DNA of 64,000 nt, from assembly GCA_030813035.1 (NCBI GenBank), contig JAUSTV010000002.1; one strand, written 5' to 3'. Below are positions 8,046-18,200 of the stretch, piece by piece (the stretch's first letter is position 1; each line of letters begins with the position of its first letter). The notes beneath the pieces are model-generated. The model worked only from the letters and a program-made list of their open reading frames with translations, was not told where the DNA came from and did no database searches. Both the position numbers and the translations under genes were made by a program. The DNA is from Bacillus_BA fengqiuensis. Its GTDB lineage: Bacteria; Bacillota; Bacilli; Bacillales; Bacillaceae_H.

Positions 8046-9386
8046 ATGACAGAAACAACATTCAATCATTTAATGGGGCATTTATCGGATTTGCTGGCCC
8101 CAAGTATGGCCAAAGACCACCCGAATCTCCCTGTATTAAAAGCTGAAGGATGCTATTATTACGGATTGGACGGTAAAAAATACTTAGATTTTACATCGGG
8201 AATCGCAACGGCAAACACGGGTCATCGACATCCGAAGGTTGTACAGGCAATTAAAGAAGCCGTTGATTACTTAATGCATGGACCCTCTGGAGTCATTATG
8301 TATGAGTCTATTCTTAAGCTGGCAGAAGAGTTAAAAACAGTACTTCCTAAAGGGCTTGACTGCTTCTTCTTTGCCAATAGCGGCACAGAAGCCATTGAAG
8401 GGGCCATTAAATTAGCGAAACATGTGACAAAAAGGCCTTATGTCGTATCTTTTATGGGCTGCTTTCATGGGCGTTCACTTGGAGCGTTAAGTGTGACGAC
8501 ATCCAAAAGCAAATATCGTAAATTTTTACAGCCAACGGGACTTGTTTATCAGGTTCCTTATGCAGATGCATCAGAGTGTCCTGATGATCGAGATCCAGAG
8601 GAATTTTGTGTAAAAAAACTTGAAAAAGACTTTGAGACCCTTTTTAACCATCAAGTCACACCGGAAGAAGTCGCCTGCATGATTGTAGAACCTGTTCTCG
8701 GAGAAGGCGGATATATCATTCCTCCGAAAGGGTGGTTGAAAAAAATCAGAGAAGTTTGTAATCAGCATGGTATTTTACTCATCTTTGATGAAGTTCAAAC
8801 CGGCTTTGGAAGAACCGGTCATTGGTTTGCTTCTCAAACATTTGATGTCACTCCCGATATCATGGCGATTGCAAAGGGAATCGCTTCAGGATTGCCGTTA
8901 AGTGCTACCGTCGCCTCTAAAGCCCTGATGGAAAAATGGCCGATTGGCAGCCATGGTACGACATTCGGCGGAAATCCCATCGCTTGTTCGGCTGCTTTAG
9001 CCACGCTGGAAGTGTTAAAAGAGGAAAACCTTATCACTAACTCCAAAATAATGGGGGAGTATGCCGCAAGCAAGCTGAAAATGCTGCAGGATAAGCACCC
9101 TGTTATTGGCAGCGTGCGTGCAGTTGGCCTTATGATTGGGATTGAAATCATCGATCCATATACAAAAAAACCTAATGGACAAATGCTGCTGGATATTCTG
9201 GACAAATGCTTACAAAAGGGAGTTTTATTCTACTTATGCGGCAACAGCGGAGAAGTCATTCGCATGATTCCTCCATTAACGGTGAACCAGCAAGAAATTG
9301 ATACCGGAATTCAAATTTTGGATGAGGTTATAACAGAAGTGGAAAGACAAGCGAACATTCAACTAGAAAGAATTCAACATGTATAA
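8046..9386 (+). CDS. Class III aminotransferase, GABA/omega-amino-acid type
   Basis: 446 residues, pyridoxal-phosphate fold type I. Visible motifs: the glycine-rich cofactor site FFANSGTEAIEGAIKLA, the conserved acid in LLIFDEVQTGFGRTG and the cofactor lysine in AIAKGIASGLPLS. The likely reaction is transfer of the terminal amino group of 4-aminobutyrate or a similar omega-amino acid to 2-oxoglutarate. The gene is driven by the sigma-54 promoter and followed by a symporter, which suggests uptake and use of an amino compound as nitrogen or carbon source. It could equally act on ornithine-like or beta-alanine-like substrates. No succinate-semialdehyde dehydrogenase gene is next to it, so gabT is not assigned firmly. 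RBS GAGGAGG, ATG start. Confidence 0.82.
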   Translation: MTETTFNHLMGHLSDLLAPSMAKDHPNLPVLKAEGCYYYGLDGKKYLDFTSGIATANTGHRHPKVVQAIKEAVDYLMHGPSGVIMYESILKLAEELKTVLPKGLDCFFFANSGTEAIEGAIKLAKHVTKRPYVVSFMGCFHGRSLGALSVTTSKSKYRKFLQPTGLVYQVPYADASECPDDRDPEEFCVKKLEKDFETLFNHQVTPEEVACMIVEPVLGEGGYIIPPKGWLKKIREVCNQHGILLIFDEVQTGFGRTGHWFASQTFDVTPDIMAIAKGIASGLPLSATVASKALMEKWPIGSHGTTFGGNPIACSAALATLEVLKEENLITNSKIMGEYAASKLKMLQDKHPVIGSVRAVGLMIGIEIIDPYTKKPNGQMLLDILDKCLQKGVLFYLCGNSGEVIRMIPPLTVNQQEIDTGIQILDEVITEVERQANIQLERIQHV

Positions 9387-9407
9387 AACATGAACAGTTA
9401 AACTTCT

Positions 9408-9435
9408 AAAATCCTACTCTTGCAGGAGTAGGATT
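9408..9435 (+). terminator. Hairpin between aminotransferase and symporter genes
   Basis: AATCCTACT pairs with AGGAGTAGGATT around CTTGC. No T-run follows, so it is more likely an attenuator or mRNA-stabilising stem than a complete terminator. Confidence 0.5.
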
Positions 9436-9452
9436 TAGAAGAAATGACAAAT

Positions 9453-9466
9453 TGTAAGCGCTTTAA
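9453..9466 (+). promoter_or_regulatory. cre (CcpA) site before the symporter gene
   Basis: TGTAAGCGCTTTAA matches 13 of 14 positions of TGWAARCGYTTWCA. It sits ~40 bases before the symporter start, suggesting that transport is repressed when preferred sugars are present even when the sigma-54 promoter is active. Confidence 0.65.
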
Positions 9467-9505
9467 AATATAGCTGGTCATTTCGTTTAAATGGAGGGAA
9501 AGACG

Positions 9506-10906
9506 ATGAGTGTATTAGATATGACGGTTATTCTCGCTTATTTTGGAGTTTTGGTCATCGCAGGTATTATCGGGTCTTTTAAGGCAAAATCTTCGGAGGA
9601 ATTTATTCTTGCCGGAAGAAATTTAGGCATGTTTATGTATCTTGGCTGCTTGTCTGCCGTCATTTTAGGGGGAGCATCAACAATAGGAACGGCTCAACTC
9701 GGATACGAACACGGGATCTCAGGTATTTGGTTTGTGACGATGATCGGCTTGGGGATTATTGCTTTGGGCACGATTTTCATTAAGCGGATTTCTTCGTTAA
9801 ATGTTAGCACGATTAGTGAGCTTTTAGGAAAACGCTACAATTCAGAGGCGCAGGTCATTAGTGCTATAGTCGCTGCCATTTATACATTAATGATTTCTGT
9901 TACACAGGTGATCGGGATGGGAACCATTATTCATACCTTATTGGATTGGAATACGACGGCTTCGATGTTGATTGGAGGCTTTGTCGTCTTGTTTTATACG
10001 ATTTTAGGCGGCATGTGGAGTGTTACCGTAACGGATATTATTCAATTCGTCGTTATGACTGTTGCGATTTTCTTCTTTATGCTTCCTATTAGTGTGTCTG
10101 AGGTTGGGGGAATGAAAGAACTTGTAGCGGGATTGCCAAAATCGCATTTTGATCTGTCATCAATCGGATATGGTCAGATTTTTCAATACTTCCTTCTGTA
10201 TACTTTGGGAATGGCGGTATCTCAAGATATTTGGCAGCGTGTTTTTACAGCCAAGACAGAGAAAATCGCCAGAAATGGCTCCATCTTTGCAGGCCTTTAC
10301 AGTATTGCGTATGCAGTGGCAGGGAGTGTTATTGGGATGTGTGCGTTTCTCCTTTTGCCAAGCGCCGAAAGCTCTCAGAGCACATTTGCTGCGTTGGCCA
10401 TTCAAATCCTTCCTCAAGGCTTATTAGGCATCGTGCTTGCAGGGGTTTGTTCGGCATTAATGTCAACAGCTTCCGGTACTTTACTTGCTTCTTCCACTCT
10501 TATCAGCAATGACATTATGAAAAAACTTTGGTTTAAAAACATATCAGAAAAAAAATATTTGTTAATGACCAGACTTAACACATTGGGTGTAGGCGTGATC
10601 GCAATCATCTTTGCAATTTGGATACAAGATGTATTAGTCGCGTTGGATGTAGCTTATGCCATCTTGTCAGGAGCTATTTTTGTTCCATTTGTAGCCGCTC
10701 TCTTTTGGAAAAACATTCATCCGAAAGCGGGAGTTTGTTCCATCATTGTCAGTACCGCTGTTGTGATAGCTGGATTGCTTATAGAGGGACTTTCCTCAAC
10801 TAATCCGATTATCTATGGAATTGCAAGCAGCATCATCGTCATGGTTGGATTTGCTTTGCTAGCCAAAAATAAAGAAATTCCTCAGCAAATAGGCGAGGAC
10901 CTGTAA
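9506..10906 (+). CDS. Sodium:solute symporter family (SSS) permease
   Basis: 466 residues from ATG 9506, which has GGAGGG 7 bases upstream; an in-frame ATG at 9491 overlaps that site and is rejected. The protein is almost entirely hydrophobic with about 13 predicted membrane helices, and GRNLGMFMYLGCLSAVILGG near the N-terminus is typical of the SSS family (PutP, PanF and relatives). It probably couples sodium entry to uptake of the amino compound used by the aminotransferase next door; the substrate is inferred only from context. It is separated from the aminotransferase by a hairpin and a cre box, so it may be expressed partly on its own. Confidence 0.85.
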   Translation: MSVLDMTVILAYFGVLVIAGIIGSFKAKSSEEFILAGRNLGMFMYLGCLSAVILGGASTIGTAQLGYEHGISGIWFVTMIGLGIIALGTIFIKRISSLNVSTISELLGKRYNSEAQVISAIVAAIYTLMISVTQVIGMGTIIHTLLDWNTTASMLIGGFVVLFYTILGGMWSVTVTDIIQFVVMTVAIFFFMLPISVSEVGGMKELVAGLPKSHFDLSSIGYGQIFQYFLLYTLGMAVSQDIWQRVFTAKTEKIARNGSIFAGLYSIAYAVAGSVIGMCAFLLLPSAESSQSTFAALAIQILPQGLLGIVLAGVCSALMSTASGTLLASSTLISNDIMKKLWFKNISEKKYLLMTRLNTLGVGVIAIIFAIWIQDVLVALDVAYAILSGAIFVPFVAALFWKNIHPKAGVCSIIVSTAVVIAGLLIEGLSSTNPIIYGIASSIIVMVGFALLAKNKEIPQQIGEDL

Positions 10907-10940
10907 TCATTAAAGTAAAACTGTAAAAATTCTCGTACAG

Positions 10941-10982
10941 GCGGTTGGCAAGAGTCCGTAAGGGCTCCTGCCGACCGCTTAT
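10941..10982 (+). repeat. Palindromic repeat (GCGGTTG...CCGCTTAT)
   Basis: An imperfect stem with a GTCCGTAAGGGC loop region. The reverse complement matches the hairpin at 52413-52458 (shared CAAGA-N2-CCGTAAGGG core and CCGCTTAT end), so these are two copies of one element in opposite orientation. Confidence 0.6.
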
Positions 10983-10987
10983 GCGTA

Positions 10988-11030
10988 AACAAATAGACAT
11001 GGGCGTTCTTTGCCCATGTCTATTTGTTAT
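10988..11030 (+). terminator. Terminator after the symporter gene
   Basis: AACAAATAGACATGGGC pairs perfectly with GCCCATGTCTATTTGTT around a GTTCTT-type loop. The 17-pair stem is symmetric and may act in both directions. Confidence 0.8.
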
Positions 11031-11175
11031 AGTTAGACCCTCCTGCGTAACAAGGGTATAACTTTAAAAATAAGGAAATTTTTACAAGGGTCGAAATACG
11101 TCGAATCCACCATTGAATTAGGCCAAAAGTTATGCCATGATTAAGTTACTGTTATGCAAAAAGGGAGATTTTTTT

Positions 11176-12816
11176 ATGGAGAAAAATCGTTTAGCAAAAT
11201 ACCAAAGCAAGCTCCTGGATAATGTCCATAAGCAGCTCAGAGCGTGGGAAGATAGAGCTGGCATAGAGATTGAGAGGGAAGAAATCTATCCATTTTTACA
11301 CTCGATTAAAGGAACGGCTGGCGTCATTAATCTAGGACGTATTTCTCAGATTGCCAGTTTGCTGCTGGATAAGTTGGAAAAAGATATGCGCCCTGTTTGG
11401 CCAAAGCAAGAAGCTCTCGATTTTATTTTTCCTTTAGCACTTGAGCTGTCTTCTTCTATACATAAGGCTGATTCTCTGTCGATTGAAGCAAATGAACAGC
11501 CCATGCTAAAGCGAAAAAACGCCCCATTAATTTTAATTGTGGACGACGATATATCTTTGCTTATTTATTTAAAGGACCGATTAGAGCAGGAAGGGTATTT
11601 AGTGCTTGTTGCTTCAGATGTCCGCAAGGGCCTTTCTTTATTTTATGATTTTAATCCGGATTGTTTAATATTGGATATTCTCGTTTCGGACGACAACGGA
11701 TTGACCATTATGGAGGAATTTCAAGCGCAAATCAAAAAGAGATTTGTTTCAACTATTGTCATGAGTGTCGATGACCGGAAAGAAACGAGAATCAAAAGCT
11801 TTGAGATGGGAGCCGACGATTTCATCGGAAAGCCTTTTGATATGGATGAATTTCTTGTCCGCTTAAAGCGCCATCTTGACCGCAGACTGTTAATCGGCGA
11901 GTCTTTGTTATTGGATGAACTGACTAAAGTATATAATCGCCGCTTTTTAACGATGGAATATGAACGCGTGTTAGCCGAGCATCGACATTCAAGCAAGCCG
12001 CTTTGCCTTGCCATTTTAGACATCGACCATTTCAAGAGTGTCAATGATACATATGGTCATGTAGCAGGTGATGTGGTTTTATCTGGATTTGCAGAATTTT
12101 TAAAAGGGTCGTCACGCCCGGAAGATCTAGTTGTCCGTTATGGAGGGGAGGAGTTTCTCTTATTGCTGCCCCACACTTCGGCGGAGGAAGCGAAAGAACG
12201 GATGGAGCAGCTGCTTCAAGATTTTTCGTCACAGACCATTCAGATTGATCACCACGAATTATCCATTACCTTTTCAGCCGGGATTTATGAAATAAGAGAC
12301 GGAGACATGCATTTGGCAAAGGCCGTTCAATTTGCTGACTCCGCTTTATATAAAGCAAAGAAAAACGGAAGAAAGCAAGTAGAGTGTTATTTGATACAAG
12401 AGCTTGAACAGTATGAGTCCACTAAATTGAAAGTGGCGGTGATCGATGATTCAGAGATTATGAGAGAATCAATCTCCTATTTTTTAAATGGCCTGTCCCT
12501 TGAAAAATATGAATTGGAAACAAAACTTTTTGATGGCGGCCACTCGTTTTTTCAAGATGCGTGGGCGCAAACGGAGCATTCTTATCTCGTCTTGTTAGAT
12601 GGTGTGATGCCGCAAATGGATGGGCTGGAAGTATTGCAGCGTATCCGTTCTTTGCCCAACTCCCGCCACTACACGGTATTAATGCTGACGGCAAGAAAGC
12701 GGGAATCGGATATTGTGAGAGCATTGAACCTCGGAGCGGATGACTATATGACAAAGCCGTTCAGCACAGCAGAACTGGAAGCGCGAATCAAAGGATTAAT
12801 TCAAAGGATGCAATGA
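11176..12816 (+). CDS. HPt-REC-GGDEF-REC diguanylate cyclase
   Basis: 546 residues from ATG 11176 (AAGGGAG 8 bases upstream; ATG 11137 lacks a site). Domains in order: HPt (~1-95, His42 in FLHSIKGTAG); receiver 1 (~115-235, Asp167 in CLILDIL, loop degenerate); GGDEF (~245-410) with an intact GGEEF (323-327) and an RxxD inhibitory site (RPED, 314-317) exactly five residues before it; receiver 2 (~425-545, Asp in YLVLLDGVMP). The protein should make c-di-GMP under phosphorelay control and with product feedback. HPt, receiver and cyclase in one chain could pass phosphate internally. It is translationally coupled to the HEAT gene, and the operon continues into a glycosyltransferase, pointing to exopolysaccharide control. 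The hybrid kinase at 19297 is a plausible partner. Confidence 0.92.
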   Translation: MEKNRLAKYQSKLLDNVHKQLRAWEDRAGIEIEREEIYPFLHSIKGTAGVINLGRISQIASLLLDKLEKDMRPVWPKQEALDFIFPLALELSSSIHKADSLSIEANEQPMLKRKNAPLILIVDDDISLLIYLKDRLEQEGYLVLVASDVRKGLSLFYDFNPDCLILDILVSDDNGLTIMEEFQAQIKKRFVSTIVMSVDDRKETRIKSFEMGADDFIGKPFDMDEFLVRLKRHLDRRLLIGESLLLDELTKVYNRRFLTMEYERVLAEHRHSSKPLCLAILDIDHFKSVNDTYGHVAGDVVLSGFAEFLKGSSRPEDLVVRYGGEEFLLLLPHTSAEEAKERMEQLLQDFSSQTIQIDHHELSITFSAGIYEIRDGDMHLAKAVQFADSALYKAKKNGRKQVECYLIQELEQYESTKLKVAVIDDSEIMRESISYFLNGLSLEKYELETKLFDGGHSFFQDAWAQTEHSYLVLLDGVMPQMDGLEVLQRIRSLPNSRHYTVLMLTARKRESDIVRALNLGADDYMTKPFSTAELEARIKGLIQRMQ

Positions 12817-13850
12817 ACATGAAAAACGAAATTATCTTTCTGGTGTCTTTGACGGTTTTTCTAATTACTTTGCTTCTCTTGCTTCTCGGTTATCTCATTA
12901 TTCGTAAGGTGTTGATCGGGCGGAAGGAAAGACGGATTGCTGAAATCATGAAAAAAAAGCAGCAAGTGCTGTTTATGTATCTGCAAAAAGGTATAAGGAG
13001 CAGGAAACTTACCCCCATCACCAATTTGGAGCGGACTGCATTGGAAAAACTCCTCATAAATTTTTTGGATTTATTTAAAGGTGAAGAGGTGGAAGCAAGG
13101 GTGACAGAATATACCACCTCTTATTTTTTGCCTTATTACAAAAGACAGCTCCATCATCGGAATGGAAGCATTCGCGTTAATACACTGTACCGAATTTTGG
13201 ATTTTCGGATTTCTGAGTTGAACGACGACATTGTCCTTTTATTGGAAAAGGACATCGAAGACCGGGAAGTATTTTTATCATGTAAAATATTGGCCCAGTC
13301 TCAAGATCCGCGTGTTCTGTCGGTGGTATCACGTTATGTCCATTCCTTGACCGTCTATGAATTAAGGACGATTTTGCAGGAGTTGGAGAATGAACATTTT
13401 CAAGAGATAGCCTCCTATTATAGTGAACTTGAAGAGAAGTACCGACTTGCAGTGCTCGAAACGATTGGCTTTGAAAAACGTCTTGATTCTTTGCCGCTGC
13501 TTAAGCAAGTCGTCCGCGGACAAAAAGGAGAAGAGAGGATTCGCGCATTAAAAGCCATCTCCCTTTTGGGGCATATGAACGATGTGTCCATTTTGCATGA
13601 AACGGCCTTTTCCCAAAAATGGGAGGAGCGGCTCATGACGGCAAAAATCATCGGCAATCTTTGCACAGAACGAGAAATTTCCCTCCTATACCGTCTTATT
13701 GAAGATCGTGTGTGGAGAGTGCGGTATGAGGCGGGACATTCCTTATATAAATACAAACAGGCCAAGCAGCTTTTGTGTGAGGTTGCAGAAAAAACGGCTG
13801 ATCGATATGCAAAAGATATGGCACTGGAATGGCTGGAAAGGATATCGTGA
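12813..13850 (+). CDS. Membrane-anchored HEAT-repeat protein
   Basis: 345 residues. One N-terminal membrane helix (~7-31) is followed by a basic stretch and a cytoplasmic helical solenoid; repeated helix pairs with leucine/alanine spacing and arginine-rich turns (for example RIRALKAISLLGHMND, ERLMTAKIIGNL, WRVRYEAGHSLYKY) are HEAT/PBS-lyase-like units. No catalytic motif is seen. The ATG overlaps the stop of the cyclase gene (ATGA), and its own stop overlaps the next start (TGATG), so the three proteins are made in step. It is probably a scaffold between the c-di-GMP protein and the glycosyltransferase; that function is inferred. Confidence 0.8.
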   Translation: MNMKNEIIFLVSLTVFLITLLLLLLGYLIIRKVLIGRKERRIAEIMKKKQQVLFMYLQKGIRSRKLTPITNLERTALEKLLINFLDLFKGEEVEARVTEYTTSYFLPYYKRQLHHRNGSIRVNTLYRILDFRISELNDDIVLLLEKDIEDREVFLSCKILAQSQDPRVLSVVSRYVHSLTVYELRTILQELENEHFQEIASYYSELEEKYRLAVLETIGFEKRLDSLPLLKQVVRGQKGEERIRALKAISLLGHMNDVSILHETAFSQKWEERLMTAKIIGNLCTEREISLLYRLIEDRVWRVRYEAGHSLYKYKQAKQLLCEVAEKTADRYAKDMALEWLERIS

Positions 13851-15280
13851 TGGAATTATTCATTCAAGCCTGGCTGAGACTTGTTGAGGGTTTCGGCTGG
13901 TTTATACTCGTTTACATGGTGTTCATCATTTGTTTTTATAGCTTGATGCTTTTATTCTCCTTTCGGCAGCTGCGAAAAGAACTGCGGTTAAATAAATATG
14001 AAATGTATGAAGAGCTGATGACGGAAGGGGCCACAAAGCCGATTTCCATTTTGGTGCCCGCCTATAATGAAGAGGCGGGTATTTATGATAGTGTTCGTTC
14101 ATTGTTGAATATCCATTATCCCGAATTTGAAATCATCGTCATTAACGACGGATCGAAAGACGATACGATGGCCGTGATGATCGAGAAATTCAACATGAAA
14201 GCAGTACGCAAGGTGGTGCAAACGAATATTCAGACCCAACCCATTCGAAGGGTGTACCGCTCGGATATATTTGAAAACCTATATGTGATCGATAAAGACA
14301 ACGGAGGGAAGGCAGACGCACTCAATGCAGGGTTGAACCTATCGAATTATCCTTACTTTTGTTCACTGGACGGGGATTCCATTCTAGAGCAGGACGCTTT
14401 CTTGAAAGTGATGAAGCCAATTGTCGACTCAAATGGGGAAGTCATTGCCTCAGGAGGCAGTATCCGAATTGCGAACGGCTGCAAAATCGAAGGCGGGCAG
14501 ATGCTTGAAATCGGATTATCCAAAAATCCGCTTGTCGTACTCCAAGTCATTGAATATTTGCGTGCTTTTTTAATGGGAAGAATCGGACTCAGCTATCGCA
14601 ATTGGCTTCTTATCGTGTCAGGGGCATTCGGCGTTTTCTCTAAAAGCTGGGTGTTGGAAGCGGGCGGATACAAGCGGGACACCGTCGGCGAGGATATGGA
14701 ACTTGTCGTTCGCCTCCATCGGCTCATAAAAGAGAAAAAAGCAACCAAGAAAATCGTCTATATTCCGGAACCTGTCTGCTGGACGGAAGCTCCGGAGGCC
14801 ATGACTTATTTGCGACGCCAGCGAAGCCGCTGGCACCGGGGGTTGTTTGAAAGTTTGCTTGCTCACCGCAAACTTCTCTTTAATCCAAAGTACGGGTCGA
14901 TCGGATTCATCTCCTTGCCATATTTTTGGTTTATTGAAGCGATTGGGCCGCTCATCGAATTGGGCGGATATCTATTCTTTTTTCTATCGCTCTTTCTGGG
15001 CGGTGTATACGTAGAGTTCGGCATTGTCCTGTTGCTGTTGTCTGTTCTTTACGGTTCGGTTTTCTCGATGTTTGCGGTGGTGTTGGAAGAGTGGAGCATG
15101 CGGCGATACCCGAAAGTGAGTGATGTCGTCCGCCTGTTTTTCTATTCCTTGACCGAAACGTTCTGGTATCGTCCTCTTACCGTTCTTTGGCGGTTGGAAG
15201 GAGTCATCCAATTGCTGCGCCGTAAGCAGACGTGGGGAGAGATGAAGCGAAAAGGTCTTTCAGGAGGAATTTCATCGTGA
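13850..15280 (+). CDS. Processive family 2 glycosyltransferase (PgaC/IcaA/BcsA-like)
   Basis: 476 residues from ATG 13850, which overlaps the previous stop and has GGAAAGGA ~8 bases upstream (an in-frame ATG at 13829 lies inside that gene). One membrane helix near the N-terminus, a GT-A domain and three to four helices at the C-terminus. Processive-synthase motifs are complete: VPAYNEEAG, VINDGSKDD, DKDNGGKADALNAG, DGDS (DxD), VGEDMEL (ED) and RRQRSRWHRG (Q/RxxRW). It should polymerise a nucleotide sugar and extrude the chain; resemblance to poly-GlcNAc synthases does not prove the sugar. There is no PilZ domain, so c-di-GMP control must act through another protein. Confidence 0.88.
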   Translation: MELFIQAWLRLVEGFGWFILVYMVFIICFYSLMLLFSFRQLRKELRLNKYEMYEELMTEGATKPISILVPAYNEEAGIYDSVRSLLNIHYPEFEIIVINDGSKDDTMAVMIEKFNMKAVRKVVQTNIQTQPIRRVYRSDIFENLYVIDKDNGGKADALNAGLNLSNYPYFCSLDGDSILEQDAFLKVMKPIVDSNGEVIASGGSIRIANGCKIEGGQMLEIGLSKNPLVVLQVIEYLRAFLMGRIGLSYRNWLLIVSGAFGVFSKSWVLEAGGYKRDTVGEDMELVVRLHRLIKEKKATKKIVYIPEPVCWTEAPEAMTYLRRQRSRWHRGLFESLLAHRKLLFNPKYGSIGFISLPYFWFIEAIGPLIELGGYLFFFLSLFLGGVYVEFGIVLLLLSVLYGSVFSMFAVVLEEWSMRRYPKVSDVVRLFFYSLTETFWYRPLTVLWRLEGVIQLLRRKQTWGEMKRKGLSGGISS

Positions 15281-18200
15281 AAAGAAGTTATTTTTTTATT
15301 ATTCTATTTGCCGCTCTCGCCCTGTTGACAGGTCCTTTTCTTCTTTGGAAGGTAAAGCCGGACAAACAACTGGACATGCTCATTATCGATAAAACAGTAC
15401 CTGATGAGACATATCGGGAGCATAATGGGCTGATGTGGCTGCTGAATCACGAAAAATATAAAAAAAGCAATGGCAAGGGGTATAGCTTGTCGACTGACTA
15501 TGAAGGCGTTAAGCCTGCAGGCAACAAGACGTACAGGGCGGATGATGTGGTGAAATCGCTTGGAAAACGGCATGATGTCATTTATTTAGCGGACACATAT
15601 GGCATATATGAAGCGGATGTGGAGAAAGAAACAGACGGAAGGCGCTCCGGCCAAGTGTATGGCGGGTTGTCATCAGAAGAAGCCGATGCGATATTTTCTG
15701 CCCTGTTGAAACAGGGAGGAACATTTATCGCAGAGTTCAACTCATTTGCCAGTCCGACAAACGAAGACGTTCGTACGAAAATGTATGACTTGCTCAATTT
15801 GACATGGACCGGTTGGATCGGAAGAGTTTTCACGGACCTGCAAAATGGAGAAGTGCCTGTTTGGGTAAAAGACCGCTACCGTCAGCAGTACAATCAAGAA
15901 TGGGCGTTTAAAGGAGAAGGGCTTGTTTTCGTCAATGAGCAAGATCATATTCTTGTCATTCCCGATCAGCAAATTGAAAAAGAGATGACCGTAAAACTGA
16001 CGAAACAAGGAAGAGAGCGGTGGAAGTGGGCGAATGATTCCCCTTATCGATATTGGTTCGATGTCGTCGAGGCGAATCAAAAAAGTGAAATTTTGGCCCG
16101 CTATGAATTTCAGGTGAACGAGGAAGGGAAACAGCTGCTCGAAAGCTATGAAATTCCTTCAACATTCCCGGCCATTGTCCACCATCAAAACAGTCAATTC
16201 CAAACATACTATTTTGCCGGTGACTATGCGGACCAGGCAGAGCTTCCGGCCATTTACCAGACGGTTGGATTTACTTCACTGAAGAAGCTGCGATTGGATT
16301 CGAAAAGCCAAGAGGATCGTTTTTATTGGAACACGTATGTGCCGGTCATAAGGGACATTTTAGCATCTAAATATGAACCGCCATCTTCTGGCAAAGTCGA
16401 AACGATGAGCAAAGATGGCATGAGCTTTAGCGGAAAAGCCGGCAAAGACTATCTTCAAATCTACCAAAATGGCAAATGGGAAGATATTCTCATAAAAGGG
16501 GTCAACATGGGGATTGCCAAGCCTGGTCATTTTCCCGGGGAAACTGCCATTACGAAAACGGAATATTTGCGCTGGTTCCAAAAAATCGGGGAAATGAATG
16601 CGAATGCCATTCGTGTCTACACGCTCCATCCTCCCCATTTTTACGAAGCGCTCTATGAATATAACCAAACGGCCAGCAAACCGCTGTATATATTTCATGG
16701 TGTTTGGGTGACAGAACAAAAGCTTGTTGATACAGAAAATGCCTTCTCTCATGAAGTGATGAAGGATTTCAGCGGTGAAATCAAGCGAATCGTCGATGCC
16801 GTGCACGGCAATGCCGAGATTGCCAAAATCCCGGGCCATGCAGGCGGAACGTATAAAGCCGACATTTCTAAATATGTCCTTGGCTGGCTGATCGGAATCG
16901 AGTGGGATCCGGCGGCGGTATTGGAAACGAATCGAAAAAATGCGCAAATCGGGGAGTATAGCGGCCGTTACCTCTACACGAAGCAAGCGAATCCGTTTGA
17001 ACATTGGCTGGCAAATCATATGGATGAACTCGCCGTGTATGAAGCCGGCAAGTATAAATGGCAGCGCCCCATCAGCTTTGTGAACTGGCCGACAACGGAC
17101 TTGCTGGAACATCCGAGTGAACCTTTAGAAACCGAAGACATGGTGTCCATCGACCCCAACCGCATTTATACGAGAGACTCATTTTATCCCGGAGTGTTTG
17201 CTTCCTATCATTTTTACCCGTATTATCCGGATTTCTTGAATTATGAATCGAAATACGTGAATTACGAAGATCATGAAGGGAAGAAAAACAACTATGCCGG
17301 ATACTTGAATGATATGAAAAAAGAGCACCGTATGCCGCTGCTCGTGGCGGAGTTCGGTGTGCCGGCTTCGAGGGGATTGACGCATAAAAATGTATATGGC
17401 ATGGATCAAGGTATGCATTCCGAGCAAGAACAGGGAGAAATCAACTCTAAGCTGTTTCGTTCCATCGTAGAGGAGGACATGGCGGGAGGCCTGATGTTCA
17501 CATGGCAGGATGAGTGGTTTAAACGAACATGGAACACGATGGATTATGATAATCCGGACCGCCGCCCGTTTTGGTCGAATATGCAAACGAATGAGCAGCA
17601 CTTCGGTTTGTTAAGCTTTGACCCCGGCAAATTCGAATCTCCCATCTATATGGACGGCCAGCCGTTTGACTGGGAGAAGCTTGATGACAAAACCGTTTAC
17701 AAGCAAAAGGATACGGACAGCACATTAGAACGGCTGGAAATCACAAGCGATGCCGCGTATATGTATATGAAAATCGATTATCGCGGTAAAATCAAGGCCC
17801 AGCAGTTGAATACCGACATTTTGCTCGATACCCTTTCAGGCCAAGGCCAGTCTTCCTTGCCGATGGGAGGTTCGTTCAAGACAGATCCGGAAATCGATTT
17901 TGTCATCGAGTTAAGGGGAGAAGAAGATTCACGGGTGGTCGTCGACAGCTATTATGACAATTTTTATTATCAGTACGGTCATGTGTTGAAATTGATTGAG
18001 CAGCAACCGTATGCTTCCAAGAAAAATAATAGCAAGTATCACCCGATTCGTCTCGCATTGAATAAAGGGTTTAAGCTTCCGAACGGAAAAACGATTCCAT
18101 TTGAATCGTATGAAACGGGTAAACTTACATTTGGCAACGGCAATCCAAAGCTTCCGGAGTTCAATTCCCTGGCGGATGTGCAAGTGAATGAAGAAGAAGG

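Noticed and set aside
16360..17112. Long reverse-strand ORF (250 codons) inside the TIM-barrel gene
   Set aside because: It lies wholly within a well-supported gene on the other strand, has no ribosome binding site and its composition is that of an antisense shadow.
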